This document shows positions 5,161-10,647 of a stretch of DNA of 10,647 bases, piece by piece. Every line of letters begins with the position of its first letter. Position 1 is the first letter of the stretch. The stretch spans positions 1 to 10,647 of the forward strand of contig CAKSOR010000054.1 in NCBI GenBank assembly GCA_934477985.1. Reading direction: 5' to 3'. The stretch comes from an uncultured Eubacteriales bacterium. Its GTDB lineage: Bacteria; Bacillota; Clostridia; Oscillospirales; CAG-272. A program made the translations under genes and the position numbers. Under the pieces are notes generated by a model, which did not search any database, was not told where the DNA came from, and saw only the letters and a list, made by a program, of their open reading frames with translations.

Positions 5161-5312
5161 TTATTTGAGCGTGTCGATGAGCTTATCCATAGTCTCCTTG
5201 AACAGCCACAGAGCGACGCTGAATCATTATCCTCCTTGAGCGACATGCGCATGCACACGACCAGCGCTTTCTGGTCGCCGAAGCTGAACGAATATCCCTG
5301 TGTGAACTCATA
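5161..5312 (-). pseudogene. Decayed C-terminal gene fragment
   Basis: Two minus-strand frames read like one protein broken by a frameshift. The upstream part (from 5312) gives YEFTQGYSFSFGDQKALVV then CMRMSLKEDN. After a shift between about 5221 and 5232 the other frame gives SVALWLFKETMDKLIDTLK and stops at TAA (5163-5161). Each frame is closed by stop codons where the other is sensible, and a stop (5315-5313) cuts off any N-terminal part. I do not recognise the family. It lies just downstream of the MATE gene on the same strand and may be the remnant of a lost operon member. Confidence 0.5.
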
Positions 5313-5343
5313 TTATAGTATCTCAAGGTCAAGGGCTTATATT

Positions 5344-5377
5344 GATACGTTCGTATCTTTTTTTGTGAACGTTCACA
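5344..5377. promoter_or_regulatory. Two adjacent operator-like dyads
   Basis: GATACGTTCGTATC (5344-5357) is palindromic except for its central TT. Seven T residues later, TGTGAACGTTCACA (5364-5377) is a perfect 14-bp palindrome containing the MATE stop codon. The latter has the CG-centred form of LacI/GalR-family operators and differs from the catabolite-repression (cre) consensus at one position. The first dyad plus its T run could alternatively act as a weak plus-strand terminator. Confidence 0.45.
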
Positions 5378-6689
5378 CCCTCTGCCGTTCGGGTACAGCG
5401 GTCATCTCGACTCTTCCGAGCTTCTTCCAGGTGTGCGCGAAATAGCTGATCTCGGCTATCGCCGTGATGCTCCACGAGAAGACGTACAGAAGATACAGGC
5501 TCGGCAGCGTGTGGAAGTACGCGAAGACCGTGTAGACCCAGATAACTCTGAACACACACGAACCCATGATGACGATGATCGTCGGCACAAGGCTCTTTCC
5601 GAGTCCCCTCGACGCCGCTATCGTGCAGTCCATGAACGCCGACACACAGTACGAGAACGCCATCACGCGCAGTCTCTCCATGCCCTCAGCCGCCACCTCG
5701 GGCTCTTTTGTGAAGAGCATCAGGAACTCCCTTCCGAAGAACGCCAGGCAGACGCCTATCACCAGCGCCGAACCGAACGAGTACGCCAGGCTCACAAAGT
5801 AGCTCTTAATCACTCTGTCGCGCTTACCCGCGCCGAGGTTCTGCCCCATGAAGGACGAGCAGGCGGTATAGAACGCCGCCATCAGGTCGTAGACCAGCGC
5901 GTCGGCGTTCGCCGCGGCTGAGTTGCCCTCGACCACCAGCGAGTCGAAGCTGTTGACTCCCGCCTGGATGAAGAGGTTGGCGACCGCGAAAATCGAGTTC
6001 TGAAGGCTTGCCGGGAAACCGAGCGAGACTATCTGCTTAGCGAATCTCGGGTCGATCGTCAGACTCTTTATCGAGACGCGGTGCGCCTCCTTGCAGCGCA
6101 TAAGCGAAATCACCACGAGCGTCGCCGAGAGGTACTGCGAGATGATGCTCGCCAGCGCGACTCCTGCCACGTTTTTGGTGTTTCCGGCGGCGCTGTAGAC
6201 CGCGTTTCCGAAGTTGTAGACTCCCATCGCCGGCATTCCGCAGGCGTATATGCGCAGGTAGAGCTCCGCGCCGTCTATGAGGTCATCCTTAGTGCCGAGT
6301 ATCTCGAGCAGATCGCGGCAGAATATCATGCCGAGCGCCATGACCGTCACGCCCGACAAAAGACAGATTATGATCGCCGTGTGTACCGAGTCCGAGATCT
6401 CCTTCTTGTGCCCCGCTCCGATACAGCGCGCGACGATGACGTTGACGCCGTTGCCCATGCCGATCAGTATACCGGTGTAGAGCGAGACGATTATCGCGGT
6501 CGAGCCGACCGCGCCGAGCGCTTCCTTGCCGGCGAACTGCCCGACGACGGCTATATCCGACATGTTGAACAGCACCTGCAAGATGTTCGAGAGCATCAGC
6601 GGCAGGCTGAAAAGCAGAATTTTCTTCGGCAGCGAGCCGGTTGTGAGGTCGCTCTGATCCTCTGATCCGAGCCTTGGTTTCTTTTCCAT
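5373..6689 (-). CDS. MATE-family efflux transporter
   Basis: A 438-residue, very hydrophobic protein with the N-terminal MATE pattern. A basic cytoplasmic start and LTTGSLPKKILLFSLPLMLS lead into NILQVLFNMSDIAVVGQFAG (about 35-54), the family's first-helix signature, and GVNVIVARCIGAG follows later. Length fits the 12-helix architecture of DinF/NorM-like pumps, which export drugs or metabolites in exchange for H+ or Na+. The second half repeats the pattern (GFPASLQNSIFAVANLFIQAGVNSF). The recombinase stop lies 5 bp upstream and AGGA is only two or three bases from the ATG, so it is probably translated by coupling within a two-gene operon. Substrate cannot be inferred. The stop codon lies inside a palindrome. 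Confidence 0.93.
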   Translation of the reverse strand: MEKKPRLGSEDQSDLTTGSLPKKILLFSLPLMLSNILQVLFNMSDIAVVGQFAGKEALGAVGSTAIIVSLYTGILIGMGNGVNVIVARCIGAGHKKEISDSVHTAIIICLLSGVTVMALGMIFCRDLLEILGTKDDLIDGAELYLRIYACGMPAMGVYNFGNAVYSAAGNTKNVAGVALASIISQYLSATLVVISLMRCKEAHRVSIKSLTIDPRFAKQIVSLGFPASLQNSIFAVANLFIQAGVNSFDSLVVEGNSAAANADALVYDLMAAFYTACSSFMGQNLGAGKRDRVIKSYFVSLAYSFGSALVIGVCLAFFGREFLMLFTKEPEVAAEGMERLRVMAFSYCVSAFMDCTIAASRGLGKSLVPTIIVIMGSCVFRVIWVYTVFAYFHTLPSLYLLYVFSWSITAIAEISYFAHTWKKLGRVEMTAVPERQRV

Positions 6690-6694
6690 TTCCT

Positions 6695-7702
6695 TTACTT
6701 ATTTTTCTCCTGGTTGAGTGGGTTTATGTCTATCGCGTGCTTCATGCTCGCGTCGCTGACATGCGTGTAAATCTGGGTTGTGTTGAGCTGCTCGTGTCCC
6801 AGAATGTCCTTGAGGACACGGACATCGACGTTTCCGGTCTGATACATCAGGGTCGCGGCGGTATGGCGCAGCTTGTGAGTCGAGAGCGACTTGTTTCCGA
6901 GCCCGGCGGCTTCGAGGTATTTGTAGACCATCCACTGCACCGTCTTGTTCGAGATGCGCGTGTGCCTTGACGACAGAAACAGCGCGTTCCTGTCGCGTAT
7001 CTCCGGGTCGGTGTTCCGTACCGCGAGCCAGTCGCGCAGCGCGTCGCGGCAGGAGTCGTTCAGATAGATGAGCCGCTCCTTCGAGCCCTTACCGGTGACT
7101 CTGAGCGATTCCATGTTGCGGTCGATGTCCGGAAGGTCAATTCCGCAGAGTTCCGAGAGACGCATTCCGCAGTTGAGAAAGAGCGTCAGTATGCAGAAAT
7201 CACGCGCCCTTGTCTTCGACTCCTCATCGGTGCGGACAGCGTCAAGCAGCGCCTCGCTCTCCTCGAGGCTTAAAAACTTCGGGAGCGATTTCTTCTGCTG
7301 CGGACCCTCGATATTGACGGTCGGGTCGGTCTCGACGAGGTGTTTGTTGACCGTCAGATACCTGTAGAAGCTCTTCAGCGCCGAGAGCTTTCTGGCGCGC
7401 GCGGCGGTGCTGTTGTGCCGCTCGTCGAGCGTATAGAAGAGGAAGGCGTATATCTCGTCAGGCGTGACCGACAGAATGACATCGTCGCTCACAAAAGAGA
7501 TGTCGACCGTGCGCATGACCTCGGGGTCGGCGACATCGAGCCCGGCGCGCGTCCGGGTCAGCCAACGGATGAATGTGCGCAGATCGAGCGCGTACTCGTC
7601 CATAGTTTTCTTGGCGCGCCCCTGTATCGTCAGCTTGTAGGATATGTAGTCGCGGACAATTTTCGGAAGCTCGTTTATATCAATAAGCGTCTGCACCGCC
7701 AT
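6695..7702 (-). CDS. Xer-like tyrosine recombinase
   Basis: A 335-residue tyrosine recombinase. An N-terminal core-binding domain (about 10-128, ending YRYLTVNKHLVETDP) is followed by the catalytic domain with a full set of active-site residues: R181 (GMRLSEL), K205 (GKGSKER), H276 and R279 (STHKLRH), H303 (LGHEQ) and nucleophile Y312 (IYTHV). Length and sequence style fit chromosomal XerC/XerD-like enzymes of Clostridia better than phage integrases, although it is 30-40 residues longer than typical XerC/D, with the extra length around residues 52-78. AAAGGAG lies only about two bases before the ATG; a GTG at 7696 with ideal spacing could be the true start (333 aa). It appears to be transcribed with the MATE gene. 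No other mobile-element genes accompany it. Confidence 0.9.
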   Translation of the reverse strand: MAVQTLIDINELPKIVRDYISYKLTIQGRAKKTMDEYALDLRTFIRWLTRTRAGLDVADPEVMRTVDISFVSDDVILSVTPDEIYAFLFYTLDERHNSTAARARKLSALKSFYRYLTVNKHLVETDPTVNIEGPQQKKSLPKFLSLEESEALLDAVRTDEESKTRARDFCILTLFLNCGMRLSELCGIDLPDIDRNMESLRVTGKGSKERLIYLNDSCRDALRDWLAVRNTDPEIRDRNALFLSSRHTRISNKTVQWMVYKYLEAAGLGNKSLSTHKLRHTAATLMYQTGNVDVRVLKDILGHEQLNTTQIYTHVSDASMKHAIDINPLNQEKNK

Positions 7703-7731
7703 CTCTCCTTTCCGTGCCTGAGCGCCTATCT

Positions 7732-7740
7732 ATTATATCA
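7732..7740 (-). promoter_or_regulatory. Extended -10 promoter of the recombinase-MATE operon
   Basis: On the minus strand, TGATATAAT is a perfect extended -10. No good -35 lies at the right distance; that region is occupied by the inverted repeat at 7751-7780. Confidence 0.6.
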
Positions 7741-7750
7741 CCGACGCCGT

Positions 7751-7780
7751 TAAAGTTTCCCGAACAAGATGTAAACTTTT
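7751..7780. repeat. Inverted repeat between divergent genes
   Basis: TAAAGTTTCCC (7751-7761) and TGTAAACTTTT (7770-7780) are imperfect inverted arms (8 of 11 positions) around an 8-bp spacer. The AAAGTTT/AAACTTT cores are 21 bp apart centre to centre. The arms overlap the -35 region of the recombinase promoter, as an operator or a recombinase binding site would. Confidence 0.45.
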
Positions 7781-7791
7781 ACTCTCTCCAC

Positions 7792-7820
7792 TTGATTTTA
7801 AAAGCCCCTGGATATATAAT
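7792..7820 (+). promoter_or_regulatory. Promoter of the membrane-protein pair
   Basis: TTGATT (7792-7797), 17 bp, TATAAT (7815-7820). A second TATAAT-like box lies at about 7826-7831 without a matching -35. Confidence 0.75.
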
Positions 7821-7859
7821 ATTACTATAATATTCTGACGAAAAGGGAAGCCGGAAATA

Positions 7860-8459
7860 ATGAACTTTCTCAAGGAAAATTCCTATAATATGGTAAAGAT
7901 ATTCCTGACTCAGATCGTGATGTCTTTCTTCGGCACTATGCTCGCCATAGCGACGCTGAAGGCTCCGACGCTGCTGCTCTGGTCGAGCGTTTTTTCAGTT
8001 GTGCTCGGACTCGGCGTGGTCTACACGATCGCCTGGGACGTCGGCGCGCGGGACAAGATTAAAATCGACGGCGGGCGGATGAAGCCCTTCCCGTGCAAGG
8101 GACTTGTGCTGGCGCTCGGCGGCAATATTCCGAATCTGATCCTGGCGGTGCTGATGGGGCTCGGCGTGCTGATCGACACTGAGGGCTCGCAGGTGATGAG
8201 CCTTGTCTGCAACGCGATCGCGCGGCTCATAAACGGCTCGTTTCTCGGCATAATAAAGACGCTCGAGAATCTGCTGATCGCCGGGGTCGAGACCGGAGGG
8301 ACGATGAGTCACATCTGGTGGTGGTTCATCGTGATGGTGATACCGTCGGTGCTGGTATGCGGATTCGCGTATTACATGGGCTCGCATGATCTGCGGATCA
8401 TACCGGTCAGAAAAAAGCCGACCGTAAACGACCACCCCAATATCTCGGACAAAAAGTAA
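7860..8459 (+). CDS. Polytopic membrane protein, function unknown
   Basis: I do not recognise a named family. The 199-residue protein has hydrophobic segments at about 12-32, 37-58, 81-104 and 152-172, with a weaker, possibly amphipathic one at 113-141. A basic, glycine-containing loop (ARDKIKIDGGRMKPFPCKG, 63-81) should face the cytoplasm by the positive-inside rule, and a hydrophilic tail (LRIIPVRKKPTVNDHP) closes the protein. No catalytic or transport motif is visible. GGGAA lies about 12 nt before the ATG and CGGAA closer, so initiation strength is unclear. The next gene begins 12 bp after its stop behind a strong ribosome site, and the two probably form an operon and may work together. 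Confidence 0.8.
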   Translation: MNFLKENSYNMVKIFLTQIVMSFFGTMLAIATLKAPTLLLWSSVFSVVLGLGVVYTIAWDVGARDKIKIDGGRMKPFPCKGLVLALGGNIPNLILAVLMGLGVLIDTEGSQVMSLVCNAIARLINGSFLGIIKTLENLLIAGVETGGTMSHIWWWFIVMVIPSVLVCGFAYYMGSHDLRIIPVRKKPTVNDHPNISDKK

Positions 8460-8471
8460 CGGAGGAACGCA

Positions 8472-8807
8472 ATGAACAAGCAGGTTAAGAAGCTCACAAA
8501 GGAACTCAGAAAGCTCACGAAAAGACTCGATCCGACCGATGGTCTGACTCTAAGAACGAGCTATGACACGAGGTTGTCGCTCCATAGGAACTCCCGCGAC
8601 CAGAATCCGCTGCTGACCTTCGGCTCGAAGGGCGAGTACTCGATACCGGTGATAAAGCTGATATTCATCATTCTGCTCGCCGTGTCGGGAATCAGCCTCA
8701 TAGCCCTGATGGTGTCGAGAGTGCGCGAAACGCTCGCGAAGAGACGCGCGAGACGCGAGGCACGCTTCATATATGATCTTGATGAGGATGACGAGCTCGC
8801 CGAGTGA
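8472..8807 (+). CDS. Small single-pass membrane protein (111 aa), function unknown
   Basis: GGAGG (8461-8465) lies 6 nt before the ATG, a strong ribosome site. The N-terminal 20 residues are a lysine-rich amphipathic stretch (VKKLTKELRKLTKRL). A hydrophilic region leads to one clear transmembrane segment (about 59-81, PVIKLIFIILLAVSGISLIA). After it come a dense basic cluster (KRRARREAR) and an acidic end (DLDEDDELAE). The basic cluster after the helix predicts a cytoplasmic C-terminus. The sharp basic-then-acidic tail may bind a partner. Family not recognised; it follows the polytopic protein directly. Confidence 0.8.
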   Translation: MNKQVKKLTKELRKLTKRLDPTDGLTLRTSYDTRLSLHRNSRDQNPLLTFGSKGEYSIPVIKLIFIILLAVSGISLIALMVSRVRETLAKRRARREARFIYDLDEDDELAE

Positions 8808-8833
8808 ACAATGAGTGAAAACAGACAAATACC

Positions 8834-8865
8834 GACCGCCTGAGAATCATCCCGGCGGTCTTTTT
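8834..8865 (+). terminator. Terminator of the membrane-protein pair
   Basis: GACCGCC (8834-8840) pairs perfectly with GGCGGTC (8854-8860), followed by TTTTT. Confidence 0.9.
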
Positions 8866-8990
8866 CTGTGTATTTTCTGCGTACATCCGCGCTCTCTCCC
8901 GACCGTCCGGGCTTTTTACAAACGACCTACAGATACTCCGCGAAATCCGGAATATTCAGTCGCGACCGGCATTCACGCTCCGTATGGCAC
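8866..8990. other. Intergenic region without a supported gene
   Basis: Between the plus-strand terminator and the tRNA terminator I see only one short stem, CCCG/CGGG near 8900, followed by CTTTTT, which may be a weak backup terminator. Frames that cross it run into antisense tRNA sequence and are not credible. Confidence 0.5.
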
Positions 8991-9021
8991 AAAAAAGCAC
9001 CCGACGCAAATCAGGTGCTTT
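8991..9021 (-). terminator. Terminator of tRNA-Ser
   Basis: On the minus strand AAAGCACC (9021-9014) pairs with GGTGCTTT (9001-8994), followed by TTT. The stem begins right at the encoded CCA end. Confidence 0.85.
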
Positions 9022-9111
9022 GGCGGAGAAGCAGAGATTCGAACTCTGGAGACCCGTTAAGGCCTACACGATTTCCAATCGTGCGCCCTCGACCAACTAG
9101 GCGACTTCTCC
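9021..9111 (-). tRNA. tRNA-Ser(GGA)
   Basis: The minus strand folds as a class II tRNA. Acceptor GGAGAAG (9111-9105) pairs with CTTCTCC (9031-9025), discriminator G at 9024, and CCA is encoded at 9023-9021. The anticodon stem CACGATT.. with loop TTGGAAA gives anticodon GGA, reading UCC and UCU serine codons. The long variable arm (AGGCCTTAACGGGTCT) and the T loop GTTCGAAT are typical of serine tRNAs. Confidence 0.96.
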
Positions 9112-9140
9112 AAATCAGCCGTAGTTTCGACTACTCCAGT

Positions 9141-9169
9141 ATTATACCATATTCTGAGCCGTTTGTCAA
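9141..9169 (-). promoter_or_regulatory. Promoter of tRNA-Ser
   Basis: On the minus strand TTGACA (9169-9164), 17 bp and TATAAT (9146-9141), with an extended TG. Exact consensus, as expected for a stable RNA gene. Confidence 0.92.
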
Positions 9170-9207
9170 GGGGTTTTCCGAAAAAAATTCAGTTTGCCCG
9201 CAAAAAA

Positions 9208-10122
9208 TCACGCCGCTTTGTCGTATTGCCTTTCAAGACGCACTTCTCTGCCGTCCGAGACAAAGACAACCGAGCCGTAGCGGTCGGTTCTGAGTATGTG
9301 TTCATCATCCAGCCCGAACGCGTGCAGGCGCTCGAGCACCTCGCGGTGCGGATGACCGTAATCGTTGTCCTTCCCGCAGGAAATCGCGACCCACTCGGGC
9401 GAGACCGCGTCAAGGAATTTCTCGCTCGTCGAAGTTCCCGAGCCGTGGTGACCGAGCTTGAGCAGATTGCTCCTCAGCTCCTCCGGCGGATAATTTCCGA
9501 GTATCAGCTCCTCGGCTGGCGTCTCGGCGTCGCCGGTCAGCATGAACGCCGTCGAACCCCACTCGACCCGCATGACTATGCTTCCGTCATTCGACGCCGT
9601 GTCGAGCCCGGGAAGCGGCGAGAGCACACGGAAGGCGATGTTTCCGACCTTTGTGAGACTCCCGACCGACGGCTCTATCAGCTTTATCCCGAGCTCGTCG
9701 ACCGCTGTCAGAAGCCTTGTCAGCGGCGCCGACGTCGAGTCCGAATCGCAGAGCATCACGCAGCCGACTTTGAAATTCCGGACGATGTACTCAGCACCGC
9801 CGATGTGGTCGGCGTGCGGGTGCGTGATTATCAGGCAGTCTATCCGGTACGCGTTGTTCGCGCGCAGATATTCGGCGAGAGCTCCGCGCGAGTTATACGT
9901 CCCGGTGTCGACAAGCACCGCCGAATCGTCGCCGCGGATGAGTATCGAGTCGCCCTGCCCGACGTCTATCACGTGCAGCTCGAGTTCACCGCTCTCCGCG
10001 CCGCGGAGCATGCCGATGACGCCGCGGAGTGTATCGGCAAGCTCGCCGCGGAAGACAAAGCACACCGAAAACACGGCGGCAATTATCAGAACGCTGATAA
10101 GCGGCTTTACTATCTTTTTCAT
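9208..10122 (-). CDS. ComEC-like metallo-beta-lactamase-fold hydrolase, membrane-anchored or secreted
   Basis: The start at 10122 is chosen because AAAGGA lies 8 nt upstream and the protein then begins MKKIVKPLISVLIIAAVF, a signal-anchor helix (about 4-24). The 304-residue protein is the stand-alone hydrolase domain seen at the C-terminus of ComEC/Rec2. It shows DVGQGDS (53-59), the metal site HPHADH (101-106: H101, H103, D105, H106), LTGDAE (195-200), the LGHHGS motif (223-228) and GHPH (256-259). In ComEC this domain is thought to degrade the non-entering DNA strand. Here there is no ComEC channel, so an extracellular nuclease or phosphodiesterase is possible but unproven. It lies 40 bp after the upstream gene and is probably co-transcribed. 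Confidence 0.9.
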   Translation of the reverse strand: MKKIVKPLISVLIIAAVFSVCFVFRGELADTLRGVIGMLRGAESGELELHVIDVGQGDSILIRGDDSAVLVDTGTYNSRGALAEYLRANNAYRIDCLIITHPHADHIGGAEYIVRNFKVGCVMLCDSDSTSAPLTRLLTAVDELGIKLIEPSVGSLTKVGNIAFRVLSPLPGLDTASNDGSIVMRVEWGSTAFMLTGDAETPAEELILGNYPPEELRSNLLKLGHHGSGTSTSEKFLDAVSPEWVAISCGKDNDYGHPHREVLERLHAFGLDDEHILRTDRYGSVVFVSDGREVRLERQYDKAA

Positions 10123-10162
10123 CGTCTGTTCCTTTCGCACGGCAGACCGCGTGTCATTCACG

Positions 10163-10647
10163 TCAGCCGTTCTTTTTGCAGAGCTCGATTATTTCAGTCC
10201 CCGTGAGATCCTCGCATCGCACCCACTGCATGTGCAGGTCCGGCGAGCAATTGCCCTTGAAAAAGACGTCGTCAGCCCCCTTCAACCCCCTGAAAGTCCC
10301 GCCCATCAGATAGAACGGCGCGGTCGTCTCGTAGGAAATGAAGGTGTGCTCACGCCCGCCGTAGCGGTCGCAGTGATAGCCGAAGACGTTCGACATGCGG
10401 CAATGCGCGCCGCGCACCCGGACGCCGATGTTCGATGTGTCGACATAGCAGTCGGACAGCGTCACACAGCCTCCGCCGATGTCGAAGGCGATTGTCTTCT
10501 TTATGTCCGGAATTATGTCGGTCACCCACGAGTGGCACTTAGAGAGATAGGTGCTGTAGGAATTTATACGGAATCCGGTCTCATAGTCGACAACTATGAT
10601 GTCGTCGAGATAGTGGTCGGCGTGGCTCGGGATGTCGATTCCGACGC
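10163..10647 (-). CDS. Probable parallel beta-helix protein, C-terminal part
   Basis: The frame is open to the window edge and shows 160 residues. There are repeated short strands with turn residues of the pectin-lyase-like right-handed beta-helix: GGGCVTLSDCYVDTSNIGVRV, then AHCRMSNVFGYHCDRYG, then TTAPFYLMGGTFRGLKGADD. Such proteins are often polysaccharide lyases or GH28/GH110-type hydrolases, which would fit the other carbohydrate-active genes in the window. No catalytic motif can be assigned from this fragment. It ends with LTGTEIIELCKKNG and TGA at 10165-10163. The N-terminus and any signal peptide lie beyond the window. Confidence 0.6.
   Translation of the reverse strand, partial: VGIDIPSHADHYLDDIIVVDYETGFRINSYSTYLSKCHSWVTDIIPDIKKTIAFDIGGGCVTLSDCYVDTSNIGVRVRGAHCRMSNVFGYHCDRYGGREHTFISYETTAPFYLMGGTFRGLKGADDVFFKGNCSPDLHMQWVRCEDLTGTEIIELCKKNG

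Noticed and set aside
5312..5332. Minus-strand TTGACC and TATAAT boxes
   Set aside because: They are only 9 bp apart, too close for a normal sigma-A promoter, and the MerR-type dyad that could explain odd spacing is not convincing.
8811..8843. Ten-codon frame MSENRQIPTA after the single-pass membrane gene
   Set aside because: It has no ribosome site and runs into the terminator stem.
8815..9293. Plus-strand open frames across the tRNA (containing RDSNSGDPLRPTRFPIV and similar)
   Set aside because: They are antisense to tRNA-Ser. This is the well-known spurious translation of serine tRNA complements, with no ribosome site.

Overview
The window looks like chromosome of a GC-rich gut-type Clostridia (Firmicutes/Bacillota, perhaps Oscillospiraceae-like). 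The reasons are purine-rich Shine-Dalgarno sites (AAAGGA, GGAGG), near-consensus sigma-A promoters with an extended TGn -10, hairpin-plus-T terminators, a SinR/Xre-type repressor style, and cytoplasmic carbohydrate-active enzymes. This placement is inferred from style, not from a marker gene.

Layout. Positions 2-181 hold the C-terminus of an Xre repressor. A perfect promoter follows, driving a GH127 (beta-L-arabinofuranosidase-type) hydrolase (245-2209) that ends at a clear terminator. From 2302 to 3092 lies the most unusual part: two tandem copies (period about 400 bp) of a small cassette. Each copy has a forward promoter, a nearly identical structured leader and a small helical ORF (intact in copy 1, frameshifted in copy 2). 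On the opposite strand each has a perfect promoter firing inward to make a predicted antisense RNA of about 78 nt, and a forward terminator closes the unit. A third promoter with a different leader then drives a GH129-like hydrolase (3196-4821) that appears to lack its C-terminal end, followed by a second Xre repressor (4830-5072).

From 5161 to 7702 everything reads on the minus strand: a decayed gene fragment, two operator-like dyads, a MATE-type efflux pump and, upstream of it in an apparent operon, a Xer-like tyrosine recombinase. Facing away from the recombinase is a plus-strand pair of small membrane proteins (7860-8807) with its own promoter and terminator. The right end, again on the minus strand, carries tRNA-Ser(GGA) with its promoter and terminator, a secreted or membrane-anchored ComEC-like metallo-beta-lactamase-fold protein, and the 3' part of a probable beta-helix carbohydrate-active gene that runs off the window.

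How it fits together. The GH127, GH129-like and beta-helix genes suggest turnover of plant or host glycans. The two Xre repressors may be local regulators, but no target can be assigned. The best candidate for an undescribed system is the tandem dual-promoter cassette, whose layout resembles antisense-controlled type I toxin-antitoxin loci. Its microprotein, however, is charged and helical rather than hydrophobic, so that analogy is only structural.
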